Source: Chromatium okenii (GTDB lineage Bacteria > Pseudomonadota > Gammaproteobacteria > Chromatiales > Chromatiaceae). From it: a DNA stretch of 59,295 bases. The position numbers and the translations under genes were made by a program. Position 1 is the stretch's first letter; every line of letters starts with the position of its first letter. Under the pieces are notes generated by a model. It worked only from the letters and a program-made list of their open reading frames with translations, searched no databases and was not told the origin of the DNA. The DNA lies in assembly GCF_016583745.1 (NCBI RefSeq), contig NZ_NRRQ01000019.1, forward strand, positions 1 through 59,295. The letters run 5' to 3'. Below, in pieces: positions 28,488 to 39,305 of this stretch.

Positions 28488-29594
28488 GTGATTAACAACC
28501 AGTATAAAATCCAAGATGCTGCCCGCATTCTGGTCGTGGATGATGAACGCGCTAATCTCATTTTAATGGATCGCTTGCTGCGTGCTGAAGGATATACCAA
28601 TTTAACGTTAATAGATGATCCGCGCCAAGTAATGGAAGTGTATCTCCAAAATCCTCCAGATTTGATTTTGCTTGATATTCGGATGCCTTATCTCAGCGGC
28701 TTTGATTTAATTGAGAAAATCATGGCGCATAACGATCCCTGTACCCCGCCTATTTTAGTATTAACTGCGGAAAGCAGCCGCGATTATATGTTGCGAGCGT
28801 TACAAGCTGGTGCCCGCGATTTTATTGGTAAACCATTTGATCGCGCCGAAGTGGTGGCGCGAGTGCGCAATATGTTAGAAGTGCAATTAGCATTACGCAT
28901 GGCGCACGATCAAAAAGATTTATTAGAACAGGTAGTGCATGAACGCACCCGTGAAATTCGGGAAACGCGCCTGCAAGTCGTGCAGCGTTTAGGACGCGCT
29001 GCGGAGTACCGCGATAATGAAACAGGTCGCCATATTTTGCGCATGAGTCACATGTCGGCGTTATTAGCGGCGCAATGTCCGGGTTGGAATGAAGATGATG
29101 CTGAAATCATGTTACACGCCAGCCCGATGCACGATATTGGCAAAATTGGTATTCCCGACGCGATTTTATTGAAGCCCGGTAAATTAACGCCGGATGAATG
29201 GACGATTATGCAAACGCATACCACCATTGGCGGCGATATTTTAAGTGGCGATACCTCTGATTTATTGCGCATGGCGCGGGAAATCGCTTTGAGTCATCAC
29301 GAAAAATGGGATGGGAGCGGTTATCCCGCCGGATTAGCCGGGAATGCTATTCCCATTACCGGGCGGATCGTAGCATTGGCTGATGTGTTTGATGCCTTGA
29401 CTTCTGAACGTCCATATAAAAAAGCCTGGTCAATTGACGATACGTTGCAATTGATTCGTGCGGAAGCGGGACGCCATTTTGATCCGCACTTGGTGGAGCG
29501 ATTTTTAAGCGTGATTCCGGCGGTGCTTGATATTCGTGCGCGTTATGCAGAAACGGAAGTGGACGCTGAAACTGCATTTTTAGAGCGTTATTAG
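28488..29594 (+). CDS. Response regulator with HD-GYP domain, c-di-GMP phosphodiesterase (RpfG type)
   Basis: A 368-residue protein. The receiver domain has its phospho-acceptor Asp63 in [12 protein letters not shown] helical linker leads to an HD-GYP domain with [10 protein letters not shown], the [11 protein letters not shown] motif and metal ligands in place, so hydrolysis of cyclic di-GMP to GMP is expected. I use GTG at 28488 because gatgagg lies 8 bases upstream. The neighbouring histidine kinase is the likely phosphodonor. Its stop codon overlaps that of the convergent hybrid kinase by three bases, leaving no space for a terminator between them. Confidence 0.93.
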   Translation: MINNQYKIQDAARILVVDDERANLILMDRLLRAEGYTNLTLIDDPRQVMEVYLQNPPDLILLDIRMPYLSGFDLIEKIMAHNDPCTPPILVLTAESSRDYMLRALQAGARDFIGKPFDRAEVVARVRNMLEVQLALRMAHDQKDLLEQVVHERTREIRETRLQVVQRLGRAAEYRDNETGRHILRMSHMSALLAAQCPGWNEDDAEIMLHASPMHDIGKIGIPDAILLKPGKLTPDEWTIMQTHTTIGGDILSGDTSDLLRMAREIALSHHEKWDGSGYPAGLAGNAIPITGRIVALADVFDALTSERPYKKAWSIDDTLQLIRAEAGRHFDPHLVERFLSVIPAVLDIRARYAETEVDAETAFLERY

Positions 29595-31834
29595 TATAAC
29601 CACGCATCTAACGCTGTTTTTAACTCGGTAAATTCAGCCGTTAAGCTGGCGCTTAATGGCAATAACTCGCTGAATTCTTCTGCCATTTCTATTTGTGCGG
29701 CTAATGCGCGTAAGCGCGGAGCGGAGATATTAGCAGCCAATCCTTTAATGCTGTGCGCTTTGAATTGCACCTTAGCAAAATCACCCACTATGACCGCCTC
29801 TTGCAATTCTTGAATACGCACTGGCATATCTTCTAACGATTGTCGAATCACCGTTTGCACAATGCGCTGCTCGCCAATCCGCGTTAATAAATCAGCCGCA
29901 TTAAAAACCATCTGCATATCTTCAGCGGGAGGAGTGGGCATTATCACTGCTGCCGGCATTGGGCGATGCAGATGCGCAGCAACCGCTCGCGCTAATTCCA
30001 GCGGCTGCACCGGTTTTGATAAATAACTATTCATTCCTGCATCTAAACAGCGTTGGCGGTCGCCTTTCATTGCCAGCGCCGTCATCGCAATAATTGGCAC
30101 CAATTGATTAGCCGCGCCAACTTCGCCGTGCCGAATCCGCTGCGCCGCTTCAAAGCCATCCATTTCCGGCATTCGTCCGTCCATTAACACTAAATCATAA
30201 GAACGCCGCGCCAGCAGCATTAACGCTTCAACGCCATTATTGGCAATTTCAACCATGCCCACATAACCAAGTTTTTCTAACATTTCGCGGGCGACAATTT
30301 GATTGGTGCGATTATCTTCCACTAATAAAATATGTACCTGCTGCGCAATAGGATGATGCAGCACCTGACGGGCATCAGCGAGTGTATGGCGCACCACAAT
30401 TGCGCTCGATAAACTGGCATCGCGCTTCAATACCTGCGCAAGACAATCGTGCAATAAATGTTGGCGCAACGGTTTAGTGAGATAGCCATCAAAACCCGCT
30501 TCTTCGGCATGAATTGCCGCGCTGCGCTGCACCAGCGATGCCAATAAAATCAACTTCGGCGCACCCCACGCCGCCGTCTGTTTGATCTGTTGTCCCAACT
30601 GTAAAACGTCACCGTCGGGCATTTTGAAGTCCAGCAACGCCACTTGAAACGGCGTTCCGGCTGCTGCTGCCAGCGCCAGCGCCTCCAGCGCGGCAGTCGC
30701 CGTCGCCGCCTCAACCACCTCACAACCCCAAGTCGTGAGCAAGGTCGTAATTAAATGACGATTGGTAGCGTGATCATCCATCACCAATGCTTTGACATGA
30801 CTCAAATCAATAGGATGAAGCGGATGTGCCGGATGCACTTCAGAGGAACGCTCAAATTCAGCCGTAAACCAAAACGTCGAACCTTCCCCCAATTGACTAT
30901 CTACGCCGATAGTGCCGTGCATCAATTCAACGAGTTGTTTAGACACCATTAACCCTAAACCCGTTCCACCTTGACGGCGCGTTGTCGCATTATCCAATTG
31001 TGAAAAAGCGAGAAATAAATTGCCCTGCTGTTCTTGAGGAATGCCAATGCCATTATCATGTACTTCAAAACGGAGCACGGCGTGCGCAGCGGTGAGCGTT
31101 GCAACACGCACATGAATTGCCACTTCACCTTGATCGGTAAATTTAATCGCATTGCCAGCAAGATTGATTAAAATTTGCCGCAAATAACGGGGATCGCCAT
31201 AGACCGCCGCCGGAACTTCAGCATCAATTTGATAGGTTAATTCCAGCCCTTTTTCGAGCGCATGAAACGCCAGCATTTCGACCACATCTTCTAAAGCACT
31301 GCGCAAATCAAAATGCAGCGCATCCAATTCTAATTTGCCGGCCTCAATTTTAGAAAAATCGAGAATATCGTTAATTAACGACAAAAGACTTTCACCGCTG
31401 CTGCGCACGATTTCTGCAAAGCGATATTGCTCTTCAGTGAGACCCGTTTCTAATAACAACCGCGTCATGCCAATAATACCGTTGAGCGGCGTGCGAATTT
31501 CGTGGCTCATATTGGCGAGAAAGCGACTTTTCGCTTGCGTAGAGGCTTCGGCGCGGGCAAGCGCCTGATCTAACTCATAATTTTTGCGCTCCATCAGCTC
31601 CGCGTATTGCGTCGGTGAAATGGTTTTAGATGCTTCTACGTCCTGCGCTGCTGCCGCCGCCGCTCGCAGGTGCGCACAATGCGCGGATTGCAGATGCACG
31701 CAAATCTGCTCGGAATGACCGCTGATTTGGCGCAAAGATTCTGGTGACAATGACTCATCCATCACAACATCCTGAAATAAAAAACCCGCAATCTGTGGTT
31801 TTGATAGAAGATCATGCTGCACAAAACCACTCAT
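29591..31834 (-). CDS. Hybrid histidine kinase HisKA-HATPase-REC-REC-Hpt
   Basis: Up to 747 residues, no transmembrane segment. After an N-terminal helical region comes HisKA ([16 protein letters not shown]), HATPase ([35 protein letters not shown]), a first receiver-like domain ([11 protein letters not shown]), a second receiver with a full acidic pocket ([18 protein letters not shown]) and a C-terminal Hpt domain ([12 protein letters not shown]). This is a complete internal phosphorelay of the BarA/ArcB style. The output regulator may be one of the REC proteins on the other strand. The ATG at 31834 lacks a ribosome-binding site; ATG 31762 ([10 protein letters not shown]), with agga upstream, is a good alternative giving 723 residues. 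Confidence 0.92.
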   Translation of the reverse strand: MSGFVQHDLLSKPQIAGFLFQDVVMDESLSPESLRQISGHSEQICVHLQSAHCAHLRAAAAAAQDVEASKTISPTQYAELMERKNYELDQALARAEASTQAKSRFLANMSHEIRTPLNGIIGMTRLLLETGLTEEQYRFAEIVRSSGESLLSLINDILDFSKIEAGKLELDALHFDLRSALEDVVEMLAFHALEKGLELTYQIDAEVPAAVYGDPRYLRQILINLAGNAIKFTDQGEVAIHVRVATLTAAHAVLRFEVHDNGIGIPQEQQGNLFLAFSQLDNATTRRQGGTGLGLMVSKQLVELMHGTIGVDSQLGEGSTFWFTAEFERSSEVHPAHPLHPIDLSHVKALVMDDHATNRHLITTLLTTWGCEVVEAATATAALEALALAAAAGTPFQVALLDFKMPDGDVLQLGQQIKQTAAWGAPKLILLASLVQRSAAIHAEEAGFDGYLTKPLRQHLLHDCLAQVLKRDASLSSAIVVRHTLADARQVLHHPIAQQVHILLVEDNRTNQIVAREMLEKLGYVGMVEIANNGVEALMLLARRSYDLVLMDGRMPEMDGFEAAQRIRHGEVGAANQLVPIIAMTALAMKGDRQRCLDAGMNSYLSKPVQPLELARAVAAHLHRPMPAAVIMPTPPAEDMQMVFNAADLLTRIGEQRIVQTVIRQSLEDMPVRIQELQEAVIVGDFAKVQFKAHSIKGLAANISAPRLRALAAQIEMAEEFSELLPLSASLTAEFTELKTALDAWLY

Positions 31835-31974
31835 TTTTCATGTGATTAAGCTGACCATGAAAAGATGACAACCGTGCGACGAGCGCCCCTGCGCTGCGCT
31901 CGCAGTTGAAAAGACGGTGCGGAATCAGGTTACCCGCCCTAAAATGACGACTTTGCAGATTGAGCGGGTGCGGT

Positions 31975-32529
31975 ATGGAAAACTTTCGTGGAACAACCAT
32001 TTTGTCAGTACGGCGCGGCGGCGTGGTCGTCATCGGCGGCGACGGTCAGGTCACGCTCGGCACGACGGTAATGAAAGGCAACGCTCGCAAAGTGCGACGC
32101 TTGTATAAAGGACAGGTATTGGCGGGATTTGCGGGCGCAACTGCGGATGCGTTTACTTTATTTGAACGCTTCGAGAGCAAATTGGAAAAACACCAAGGTC
32201 ATCTCACGCGCTCGGCAGTGGAATTAGCAAAAGATTGGCGCACAGATCGAATGCTGCGCCGTTTAGAAGCGTTATTATGTATTGCGGATGCCAGCACTTC
32301 GTTAATGATTTCCGGCACTGGTGATGTGATTGAACCCGAACAGGATTTGATGGCAATTGGATCGGGTGGTTCCTTTGCACAAGCAGCAGCACTTGCATTA
32401 TTGGAAAATACCGAATTGAGTGCGCGGGAGATTGTTGAAAAAGGATTGCATATTGCGGCTAACATTTGCATTTACACCAATCACAATTTAGTCATTGAAG
32501 AACTCGCTACTGCGTCCACCGCATTGTAA
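31975..32529 (+). CDS. hslV: ATP-dependent protease subunit HslV
   Basis: A 184-residue peptidase subunit of the HslUV (ClpYQ) complex. The N-terminus [16 protein letters not shown] carries a six-residue leader before the catalytic threonine (Thr7), which must be removed for activity. The conserved body includes [41 protein letters not shown] and NHNLVIEEL. Two hexameric rings of this protein stack against HslU rings. hslU follows 50 bp downstream on the same strand. The ATG at 31975 fits family starts that retain the short pro-peptide. Confidence 0.96.
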   Translation: MENFRGTTILSVRRGGVVVIGGDGQVTLGTTVMKGNARKVRRLYKGQVLAGFAGATADAFTLFERFESKLEKHQGHLTRSAVELAKDWRTDRMLRRLEALLCIADASTSLMISGTGDVIEPEQDLMAIGSGGSFAQAAALALLENTELSAREIVEKGLHIAANICIYTNHNLVIEELATASTAL

Positions 32530-32579
32530 TATGCTCGCGTCACTATACAATGCAAGATCACATCACAACGGATGTATTC

Positions 32580-33914
32580 ATGTCAGAAATTACGCCACAA
32601 CAGATCGTCGCCGAATTAAATAAACACATCGTCGGTCAGGATGATGCCAAGCGAGCGGTCGCCATCGCGTTGCGCAATCGCTGGCGTCGCGCCCAAATCG
32701 CCGAGCCGTTGCGTTCGGAAATCACGCCGAAGAACATCTTGATGATCGGTCCGACCGGCGTTGGCAAAACCGAGATTGCGCGGCGGCTGGCGCGGCTGGC
32801 AAATGCGCCATTCATCAAAGTTGAGGCGACGAAATTCACCGAAGTGGGTTATGTTGGGCGCGATGTGGAGTCGATCATCCGCGATCTTGCTGACATCGGC
32901 GTCAAGATGGCGCGAGAACAGGAAATGGCCAAGCTCGCCGATCAAGCCGAAGCTGCCGCCGAGGAACGCATTCTCGACGCGCTGCTGCCGCCAGCAGCGT
33001 CCGGTTTTGAGGAAGACAGTCGCGCCACCGTCAGCTCCGCCACCCGCGAAAAATTCCGCGACAAATTGCGCTCCGGTCTCTTGGATGAACGCGAAATTGA
33101 ATTGCAAGTCGCGGTCGCGCCGGTTGGTGTTGAAATCATGGCACCGCCCGGCATGGAGGAAATGTCCAATCAACTCCAAGGCTTATTTCAAAATTTAGGG
33201 CAAGGACGCACAAAACGGCGCAAGTTGCGCATCAGCGATGCGCGGCAAGTGCTGAAAGATGAAGAGGCCGCCAAGCGCGTCAATGATGAGGAACTCAAGC
33301 TGCGGGCGCTGGAGAATGTTGAACAAAACGGCATTGTTTTCATTGATGAATTGGACAAAGTGACCAGACGCGGCGAGGGCATGGCGGGTGCAGATGTGTC
33401 ACGCGAAGGCGTGCAGCGCGATTTATTGCCGATTGTTGAAGGCAGCACCGTTTCCACCAAACACGGCGCAGTGCGCACCGATCACATTTTATTTATTGCA
33501 TCGGGCGCATTTCATTTATCAAAACCTTCAGATTTAATTCCAGAATTGCAGGGGCGGTTGCCAATTCGCGTAGAATTGAAAGCCTTAACAACTGAAGATT
33601 TTGTGCGCATTTTGACCGAGCCAGATGCGTCTTTAACCGATCAATATCAGGCATTGCTGGCTACCGAAGGCGTGCAATTAGAATTTACTGCGGATGGTAT
33701 TCAACGGCTGGCAGAAATTGCGTGGCAAGTGAATGAACGCACTGAAAATATCGGCGCACGGCGCTTGCATACAGTGCTAGAGCGGTTATTAGAAGATGTG
33801 TCTTATAATGCTTCCGAATTAGATCGCGTCACCATCACCATAAATGCTGCGTATGTCGAGCACAATTTAGCAGGTTTGGCGGCAAATGAAGATTTATCGC
33901 GTTATATTTTGTGA
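32580..33914 (+). CDS. hslU: HslU ATPase subunit of the HslUV protease
   Basis: A 444-residue AAA+ unfoldase that feeds substrates into HslV. It starts [20 protein letters not shown]. Walker A is GPTGVGKTE, Walker B is [11 protein letters not shown], the I-domain lies between them (about 110-235), and the sensor-2 arginine region is in [18 protein letters not shown]. The C-terminal SRYIL tail is the segment that docks into HslV. Length equals the E. coli protein within a residue or two. Confidence 0.97.
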   Translation: MSEITPQQIVAELNKHIVGQDDAKRAVAIALRNRWRRAQIAEPLRSEITPKNILMIGPTGVGKTEIARRLARLANAPFIKVEATKFTEVGYVGRDVESIIRDLADIGVKMAREQEMAKLADQAEAAAEERILDALLPPAASGFEEDSRATVSSATREKFRDKLRSGLLDEREIELQVAVAPVGVEIMAPPGMEEMSNQLQGLFQNLGQGRTKRRKLRISDARQVLKDEEAAKRVNDEELKLRALENVEQNGIVFIDELDKVTRRGEGMAGADVSREGVQRDLLPIVEGSTVSTKHGAVRTDHILFIASGAFHLSKPSDLIPELQGRLPIRVELKALTTEDFVRILTEPDASLTDQYQALLATEGVQLEFTADGIQRLAEIAWQVNERTENIGARRLHTVLERLLEDVSYNASELDRVTITINAAYVEHNLAGLAANEDLSRYIL

Positions 33915-33980
33915 GCGTACTCACTACTAACACCTTGCCTGTTCAAGCCCCAGTTTTATTGAATAGTGGAGTGATCAGCC

Positions 33981-34685
33981 ATGCCGTTTTTACGCTTATA
34001 TTCTGGTAATCATTTACAGAAGCAATGGACGCTCACCAATGAGCGTTTTACCATTGGTCGCGCTGAAGACAACGATATTGTGTTGCAAAATCCGCGAGTG
34101 TCAAAATATCATGCTGCGATTGAAAAAGATGGTGAAGGCTACATTTTAAGCGATCAAAATAGTGCGAATGGTGTTTTTGTCAACAGCGTACAAATTAAAC
34201 AGCATTCGTTAGTGTTTTGGGATGAAATTCAAATACATCCCTATCGGTTAGTGTATATGGCACTATCAAAGCTGCCCGGTGAAGAAGAAGGTTTAGAAAC
34301 CCAGATTGCGCCGCCATTACAAAAAGAAGCCACAATGGTTGTTGCTGCTGAAGATATCGCCCGTTCGTTGCGGCAGATGCAAGAGCAAAAAAAGAACATT
34401 GTCTATTTAATTTGTAAGCGCACCAATGTGCGTCACATTTTAGAGAATGCAATTGTTACCTTAGGGCGATCACGCAGTTGCGATATTCGTTGCGGCGGTT
34501 TATTTGCGCCGGGTCTTGCTGCCACAATTGAATTACGCACCGATGGTCACTATTTGCTGCCTAGCGTCAAAGGACGGGTGTTAATCAATGGTTTGCAAAT
34601 TCAAGAACCGGTGCGTTTGGCTGAAAATGATCGACTTGAAATTCAGGGCATCACCTTTACCTATTACATGCGTCCGTTGCGTTGA
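33981..34685 (+). CDS. FHA-domain protein
   Basis: A 234-residue protein with an N-terminal forkhead-associated domain (FTIGRAEDNDIV, SKYHAAIE, NSANGVFVN), which binds phosphothreonine peptides. A linker with a helical KEATMVVAAEDIARSLRQMQ segment leads to a second, degenerate FHA-like fold (VTLGRSRSCDI, GRVLINGLQI) that lacks the SxxH element. No Ser/Thr kinase is encoded in the window, so the phospho-partner is unknown. It is soluble and stands alone between hslU and the Fe-S carrier gene. Confidence 0.85.
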   Translation: MPFLRLYSGNHLQKQWTLTNERFTIGRAEDNDIVLQNPRVSKYHAAIEKDGEGYILSDQNSANGVFVNSVQIKQHSLVFWDEIQIHPYRLVYMALSKLPGEEEGLETQIAPPLQKEATMVVAAEDIARSLRQMQEQKKNIVYLICKRTNVRHILENAIVTLGRSRSCDIRCGGLFAPGLAATIELRTDGHYLLPSVKGRVLINGLQIQEPVRLAENDRLEIQGITFTYYMRPLR

Positions 34686-34765
34686 TGGTGGTGACACACT
34701 GGAATTAACGACTGCTTTTCTGTTAGAATTTTCTGCGAATTAACTTCCTATTAGAGGATTGCCTG

Positions 34766-35131
34766 ATGTCTGCACTGTTAAATGAAATGACGCTGACGTT
34801 GACTTCGCCAGCCCAAGCCAAGATGAGTGAATTGTTTCAAGATATTGATGATAACGTGCAGGGCGTGCGTGTTTACGCAACTGCTGGCGGTTGTAGCGGG
34901 GTCAGCTTTGGCATGACCTTTACTGATGCCATTAACGATGATGATGGCGTGTTGGAATTCGATGGCTTTAAAGTCGTTGTCGATGAAGGTACCTTAGAAT
35001 ATCTGCGCGGCGTTGAAATTGATTTCGTTGATCGTGATGACGGCAATGCCACTTTCGTATTCAATAACCTGCCACAAGCTGGTGGTGGTTGCAGCAGTTG
35101 CGGTTCTTCTTCCGGTGGCGGCTGTTCTTAA
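34766..35131 (+). CDS. A-type iron-sulfur cluster carrier (HesB/ErpA/IscA family)
   Basis: A 121-residue scaffold/carrier that passes Fe-S clusters to target enzymes. The core [27 protein letters not shown] and [18 protein letters not shown] is typical. The first ligand cysteine is in GGCSG. The C-terminus reads [18 protein letters not shown], so the usual CGC pair is replaced by CSSC plus an extra terminal cysteine in a Gly/Ser-rich tail. ErpA proper and the HesB-like branch cannot be told apart here, so I give no symbol. A ribosome-binding site (agagga) precedes the ATG at 34766 and a terminator follows. Confidence 0.88.
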   Translation: MSALLNEMTLTLTSPAQAKMSELFQDIDDNVQGVRVYATAGGCSGVSFGMTFTDAINDDDGVLEFDGFKVVVDEGTLEYLRGVEIDFVDRDDGNATFVFNNLPQAGGGCSSCGSSSGGGCS

Positions 35132-35156
35132 TTCGCAGCGCATGTGAACTTGGCAT

Positions 35157-35186
35157 AAAGCGGCGTTTGCCGCTTTCATGTTTTTT
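35157..35186 (+). terminator. Rho-independent terminator after the Fe-S carrier gene
   Basis: Stem aaagcggc / gccgcttt with a gttt loop, followed by catg and six T residues. It separates the Fe-S carrier from argC. Confidence 0.8.
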
Positions 35187-35229
35187 AAGTCTTAAAAACG
35201 CAAATTCATTCTTTTCAGTTGGATTCATC

Positions 35230-36291
35230 GTGACCACGCAGTCTATTGATATGAACGCGCCTCCTATTCGAGTTGGCATTGTCGGCGGCACTGGCTATAC
35301 CGGCGCGGAATTGTTGCGCATTTTGGCACGTCACCCCCGCGCCACACTCAGCGTGATTACTTCGCGGACAGAAGCGGGATTGCCAGTCGCCAAGCTGTTT
35401 CCGCACCTGCGCGGGCAGGTCGATTTGGCGTTCACCGCCCCGGATGAGGACGCGCTGGCGGCGTGTGATGTGGTGTTTTTTGCCACACCCAACGGCACCG
35501 CGATGCGGGCTGCGCCACAATTGTTGGCGGCTGGGGTGCGGGTGATTGATTTAGCAGCAGATTTTCGCCTAAAAGATGCGGCGATTTGGGAGCAATGGTA
35601 TGGAATGCCGCACCAGTGCCCAGAATTGCTGGCTGAAGCGGTATATGGCTTGCCCGAAATCAATCGCGCCGCAATTCAACAGGCGCGGTTAATTGCAAAT
35701 CCTGGCTGTTATCCCACTGCGGTGACGCTGGGTTTTTTACCGCTGCTGGATGCGCAAGTGATTGATCCGACGTGGTTAATTGCAGATGCGAAATCGGGTG
35801 CGAGTGGTGCGGGGCGTAAAGCGGAAACCGGTTTGTTATTAGCAGAAATTGGAGAAAGTTTTAAGGCTTACGCAGTGACGGGACATCGTCATGCCCCAGA
35901 AATTGCGCAAACGTTAAGTCAGCGGGCGAGTGGTGCGGTGCATTTAACTTTTGTGCCGCATTTATTGCCGATGATTCGCGGTATTGAAGCCACGTTATAT
36001 GCGCGTTTAACGCAAGTGGATTGCGATGTGAATCGCCTGTTTACTGAGTATTATGCGAATGAATATTTTGTTGACGTGCTGACCGACGACAATCCAGATA
36101 CGCGCTCGGTGCGCGGTTCAAATTGGTGTCGTTTGGCGGCAGTGCGACAGGGAAATGATCACATCGTGATTGTGCAAGCAGTCATTGATAATTTAGTGAA
36201 AGGTGCGGCCGGTCAAGCAATTCAAAATATGAATTTAATGTTTGGATTTAATGAAGCACTCGGATTGGATACTTTGGCGTTATTGCCATAA
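35230..36291 (+). CDS. argC: N-acetyl-gamma-glutamyl-phosphate reductase
   Basis: A 353-residue NADPH-dependent enzyme, third step of arginine biosynthesis. The Rossmann motif is [15 protein letters not shown]. The catalytic cysteine is in [10 protein letters not shown], and SGAGRKAE and HRHAPEI are conserved substrate-site stretches. I use GTG at 35230; an ATG at 35251 would remove seven residues and still leave the Rossmann fold complete. The upstream terminator implies its own promoter in the 43 bp before the GTG or inside it. A small minus-strand gene lies downstream. Confidence 0.95.
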   Translation: MTTQSIDMNAPPIRVGIVGGTGYTGAELLRILARHPRATLSVITSRTEAGLPVAKLFPHLRGQVDLAFTAPDEDALAACDVVFFATPNGTAMRAAPQLLAAGVRVIDLAADFRLKDAAIWEQWYGMPHQCPELLAEAVYGLPEINRAAIQQARLIANPGCYPTAVTLGFLPLLDAQVIDPTWLIADAKSGASGAGRKAETGLLLAEIGESFKAYAVTGHRHAPEIAQTLSQRASGAVHLTFVPHLLPMIRGIEATLYARLTQVDCDVNRLFTEYYANEYFVDVLTDDNPDTRSVRGSNWCRLAAVRQGNDHIVIVQAVIDNLVKGAAGQAIQNMNLMFGFNEALGLDTLALLP

Positions 36292-36322
36292 CCGCTGCGC
36301 AATTGGCAGCGGCAGTGCTGAA

Positions 36323-36601
36323 TTAACGCTCGCCGGGAACTAAATTCACCGGCGGCGCTATTGGTGGCGGTGGGGCAGTGGGTTTTAATGGCGGTAATTG
36401 CAGAGGAATAATCCGCGCTGCATTCACATCCACCTGCGGTGGCGTATTCTCAGTTGGCGTTGCAATCAACCATTGATAACCGAGATAACCAATTGCGCCA
36501 ATGAGTACGACCGTTAATACGTTCGCAATGGTTCTTCTCATATCTTTACGCAGTGGTGGGTTTAGCCGTTCTTTGACGGTCGGTTGTTTATAGTCGCGCA
36601 T
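36323..36601 (-). CDS. Small single-pass membrane protein with proline-rich tail
   Basis: A 92-residue protein beginning MRDYKQPTVKERLNPPLRKD. A basic cytoplasmic N-terminus of about 22 residues is followed by one transmembrane helix (NVLTVVLIGAIGYLGYQWLI) and a roughly 45-residue tail rich in proline (PPLKPTAPPPPIAPP). No family is recognised. The topology predicts the tail in the periplasm. It is encoded opposite to argC and tyrS and appears monocistronic. A longer reading frame from 36673 exists, but its extra N-terminus is not membrane-protein-like. Confidence 0.6.
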   Translation of the reverse strand: MRDYKQPTVKERLNPPLRKDMRRTIANVLTVVLIGAIGYLGYQWLIATPTENTPPQVDVNAARIIPLQLPPLKPTAPPPPIAPPVNLVPGER

Positions 36602-36741
36602 AATGCTCTCTGCACAAGGAATAAAAAAGAAAAGACACCTGCTCTTTTTAGATGTAATCACAACATTCGTCAAGCGACAAGTGAATTGCGCTGGTTGACG
36701 CGATGCTTAGAACTTTCATTTTAGAGTGAACTCAGTTTGTT

Positions 36742-37953
36742 ATGGACGCATTTGCACCTCTGTTAGCGCGGATTCAACGCGGCACTGATGAAATTCTATT
36801 AGTTGACGGGCTGCGCCAAAAGTTGGCGCTGGGGCGACCGTTGCGGATTAAAGCGGGCTTTGATCCTACTGCGCCAGATTTGCATCTTGGGCACACGGTG
36901 TTAATTGAAAAGCTGCGCCAATTGCAAGAACTCGGGCATGAGATTTTATTTTTAATTGGCGATTTTACTGCCATGATCGGTGATCCCACCGGCAAAAGTG
37001 CCACGCGCAAGCCATTGAGTCGTGAACAAATTCAAGATAATGCGGCGACATATCAGGCGCAGGTCTTTCGTATTCTTGATCCAGAAAAAACCCAAGTGGT
37101 ATTTAATTCCACTTGGTTAGAACCGCTCGGCGCGGCGGGCATTATTCAATTAGCGGCGCAGCATACGGTAGCGCGGATGTTGGAACGCGATGATTTTTCT
37201 AAGCGGTATAAAGCAGGTCAACCGATTGCGCTGCATGAGTTTTTATATCCGTTAATTCAGGGCTATGATTCAGTCGCATTAAAAGCGGATATTGAACTCG
37301 GCGGCACCGATCAAAAGTTTAATTTGTTAGTGGGACGGCAATTGCAAGAAGTTTATGGACAACAGCCGCAGGTGGTCATCACGCTGCCCATTTTAGAAGG
37401 TTTGGATGGGGTGCAAAAGATGTCGAAATCGCTCGGCAATTATATTGCGATCACCGATTCACCCACGGAAATGTTTGGCAAAGTGATGTCAATTTCTGAT
37501 GAATTGATGTGGCGCTATTTTGAATTGCTGAGTCACCGCGACTTGACGGAAATTCACACTTGGCAAGCGGAGGTGCGCGATGGTGCGAATCCGCGTGATA
37601 TGAAATTTGAATTGGGTTTGGAATTGGTGACGCGCTTTCACAGTGCGACGTTGGCGCAGCAGGCGTTGCGCGATTTTATTGAGCGTTTTCAACGCGGTGC
37701 CGTGCCGGAAGAGATGGCGGAAATCCAATTGGCGAGCAGCAGCGATGGGCTGGCAATTGCGAATCTATTGAAGGAAGCGGGGCTGGTGAAAAGCACTTCG
37801 GAGGCGCTGCGGATGATCGCTCAGGGCGCGGTGCGCATCGACGGCGAGCGGGTGGAAGACCCGCAGTTGCGTTGTGCGAGCGGCAGCGTTCATGTGTATC
37901 AGGTGGGCAAGCGCAAATTTGCGCGGGTGCAGCTTGACTGCGGCGCGGAGTGA
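36742..37953 (+). CDS. tyrS: Tyrosyl-tRNA synthetase
   Basis: A 403-residue class I synthetase that charges tRNA-Tyr. The HIGH-type motif is HLGH (48-51), the KMSKS motif is in [11 protein letters not shown], and a C-terminal S4 RNA-binding domain contains [18 protein letters not shown]. Length and the HLGH form match the shorter TyrRS type common in gammaproteobacteria such as Pseudomonas. rimI begins 10 bp after its stop, on the same strand. Confidence 0.96.
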   Translation: MDAFAPLLARIQRGTDEILLVDGLRQKLALGRPLRIKAGFDPTAPDLHLGHTVLIEKLRQLQELGHEILFLIGDFTAMIGDPTGKSATRKPLSREQIQDNAATYQAQVFRILDPEKTQVVFNSTWLEPLGAAGIIQLAAQHTVARMLERDDFSKRYKAGQPIALHEFLYPLIQGYDSVALKADIELGGTDQKFNLLVGRQLQEVYGQQPQVVITLPILEGLDGVQKMSKSLGNYIAITDSPTEMFGKVMSISDELMWRYFELLSHRDLTEIHTWQAEVRDGANPRDMKFELGLELVTRFHSATLAQQALRDFIERFQRGAVPEEMAEIQLASSSDGLAIANLLKEAGLVKSTSEALRMIAQGAVRIDGERVEDPQLRCASGSVHVYQVGKRKFARVQLDCGAE

Positions 37954-37963
37954 GCGGGTAGAG

Positions 37964-38440
37964 ATGCGGCTGCGTCCGCTGCAAGCGGCTGATTTATCGG
38001 CAGTTCATGCGGTGGAAATGGCGGCCTACGCGCATCCTTGGTCGCTGGACATGTTGGCCGATTGTCTGCGCGTGAACTATTGCTGTTGGGTGGGCGAAAT
38101 CGCGCCGGCGGTAATGGCACACGGCATCATGTCGGTGGCGGTCGGCGAATGTCACATTTTCAATCTCTGCATTCATCCGCACTGGCAGCGGCGCGGTCTG
38201 GGGCGCGTGCTGCTGCGTCACCTGTTGGCGCTGGCGCGAAAACGCCACGCGGAAACTGCATTTTTAGAAGTGCGAGCGTCCAATCAGGGCGCACGGGCGC
38301 TGTATGCGGCCGAAGGATTTTGTGAAATCGGGTTGCGTCGCGGCTATTACCCGGCTGCAAAAGGACGCGAAGATGCGGTGGTGCTGGCGCGGGAATTGGT
38401 GGCGCTGGCAGATGGATCGTTTGACAACGCAGCGCGATAA
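37964..38440 (+). CDS. rimI: Ribosomal protein bS18 alanine N-acetyltransferase RimI
   Basis: A 158-residue GNAT acetyltransferase. It has the acetyl-CoA loop in IHPHWQRRGLGRVLL, LEVRASNQGARALY and the C-terminal GRREDA-like block (here AKGREDAVVLAREL). It acetylates the N-terminal alanine of ribosomal protein S18. The start ATG at 37964 lies just after tyrS. The last 94 bp overlap the 3' end of the convergent prmC gene. Confidence 0.92.
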   Translation: MRLRPLQAADLSAVHAVEMAAYAHPWSLDMLADCLRVNYCCWVGEIAPAVMAHGIMSVAVGECHIFNLCIHPHWQRRGLGRVLLRHLLALARKRHAETAFLEVRASNQGARALYAAEGFCEIGLRRGYYPAAKGREDAVVLARELVALADGSFDNAAR

Positions 38441-39273
38441 CCCAGCGTCACCCGTTCCAATCCCGCTAAATCCCGTCGCGTTTCAATCACTTGCAGCCCC
38501 TGCGCTGCCAATAATTGCCGCACCGCCGCCCCTTGCTCGTAGCCATGTTCCAGCGCCAGCAGCCCGCCGGGGCGCAAACAGCGGCAGGCATCCGGCAGCA
38601 AAGCGCGGATCGCGCTCAATCCATCAGCGCCCGCCGCCAGCGCCGTCAGCGGTTCAAAACGCAAATCGCCGCGCTGCAAATGCGGATCGGCAGCGGCGAG
38701 GTACGGCGGATTGCTGACAATCGCGTCAAAACTCGCAGTCGCGCCCGCCGTCAGCCAATCACCGCGCAGCGTCGCCACGTTGTGCAGCGCATACGTCCGA
38801 AAATTGGCACGCGCCAACTGCAACGCTGCGGCTGAACGCTCCATCGCCAACAGCCACCACTGCGGGCGTTCCCTCGCCAACGCTGCCGCAATCGCGCCAC
38901 TGCCGGTGCCGAGATCAGCGACTCGCAACGCCGTCGCTGGCAACTGCGCCAACGCCGTCTCCACCAGCAACTCCGTATCCGCACGCGGAATCAACGTCGC
39001 CGGCGACACCGCCAAATCCAACGTCCAAAATGCCTGCCGCCCGCGCAGATACGCCATCGGCGCACCGTTGACGCGCTGTTGCAGCAGCGCGGTGAACGCC
39101 GCCGCCACGCTCGCCGCCACTTCCCGCTCCGGCCACGCGAGAAAAGTGGTGCGCGACCAGCCGCTGACGTGCGCCAACAACAGCTCTGCCTCTAAACGCG
39201 GATTGACATCAGGAAGGACGGCGAGCGCAGCGGTGGCAGCGCGGAGCGTAGCGGCAATTGACAGCGATGACAT
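38347..39273 (-). CDS. prmC: Release factor glutamine methyltransferase PrmC
   Basis: A 308-residue SAM-dependent enzyme that methylates the GGQ glutamine of release factors RF1 and RF2. The SAM site is VADLGTGSGAIA and the catalytic motif is VSNPPYLA. The N-terminal helical domain contains RLEAELLLAHVSGWSRT. The canonical core ends at ERVTLGYRAAL; about 28 further residues, Ser/Ala/Thr-rich, are encoded in the segment antisense to rimI and are unlike other PrmC proteins. It is transcribed in the same direction as prfB and lysS, and so shares strand with its own substrate gene, prfB. Confidence 0.93.
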   Translation of the reverse strand: MSSLSIAATLRAATAALAVLPDVNPRLEAELLLAHVSGWSRTTFLAWPEREVAASVAAAFTALLQQRVNGAPMAYLRGRQAFWTLDLAVSPATLIPRADTELLVETALAQLPATALRVADLGTGSGAIAAALARERPQWWLLAMERSAAALQLARANFRTYALHNVATLRGDWLTAGATASFDAIVSNPPYLAAADPHLQRGDLRFEPLTALAAGADGLSAIRALLPDACRCLRPGGLLALEHGYEQGAAVRQLLAAQGLQVIETRRDLAGLERVTLGYRAALSNDPSASATNSRASTTASSRPFAAG

Positions 39274-39305
39274 TGAATTGCACTTTTAGAATGATGAAAA
39301 AGTCC

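Noticed and set aside
31906-31941. Possible sigma-32 heat-shock promoter before hslV (ttgaaa ... cccgcccta)
   Set aside because: The spacer is about 21 bp, longer than the accepted range, and the -10 match is poor.
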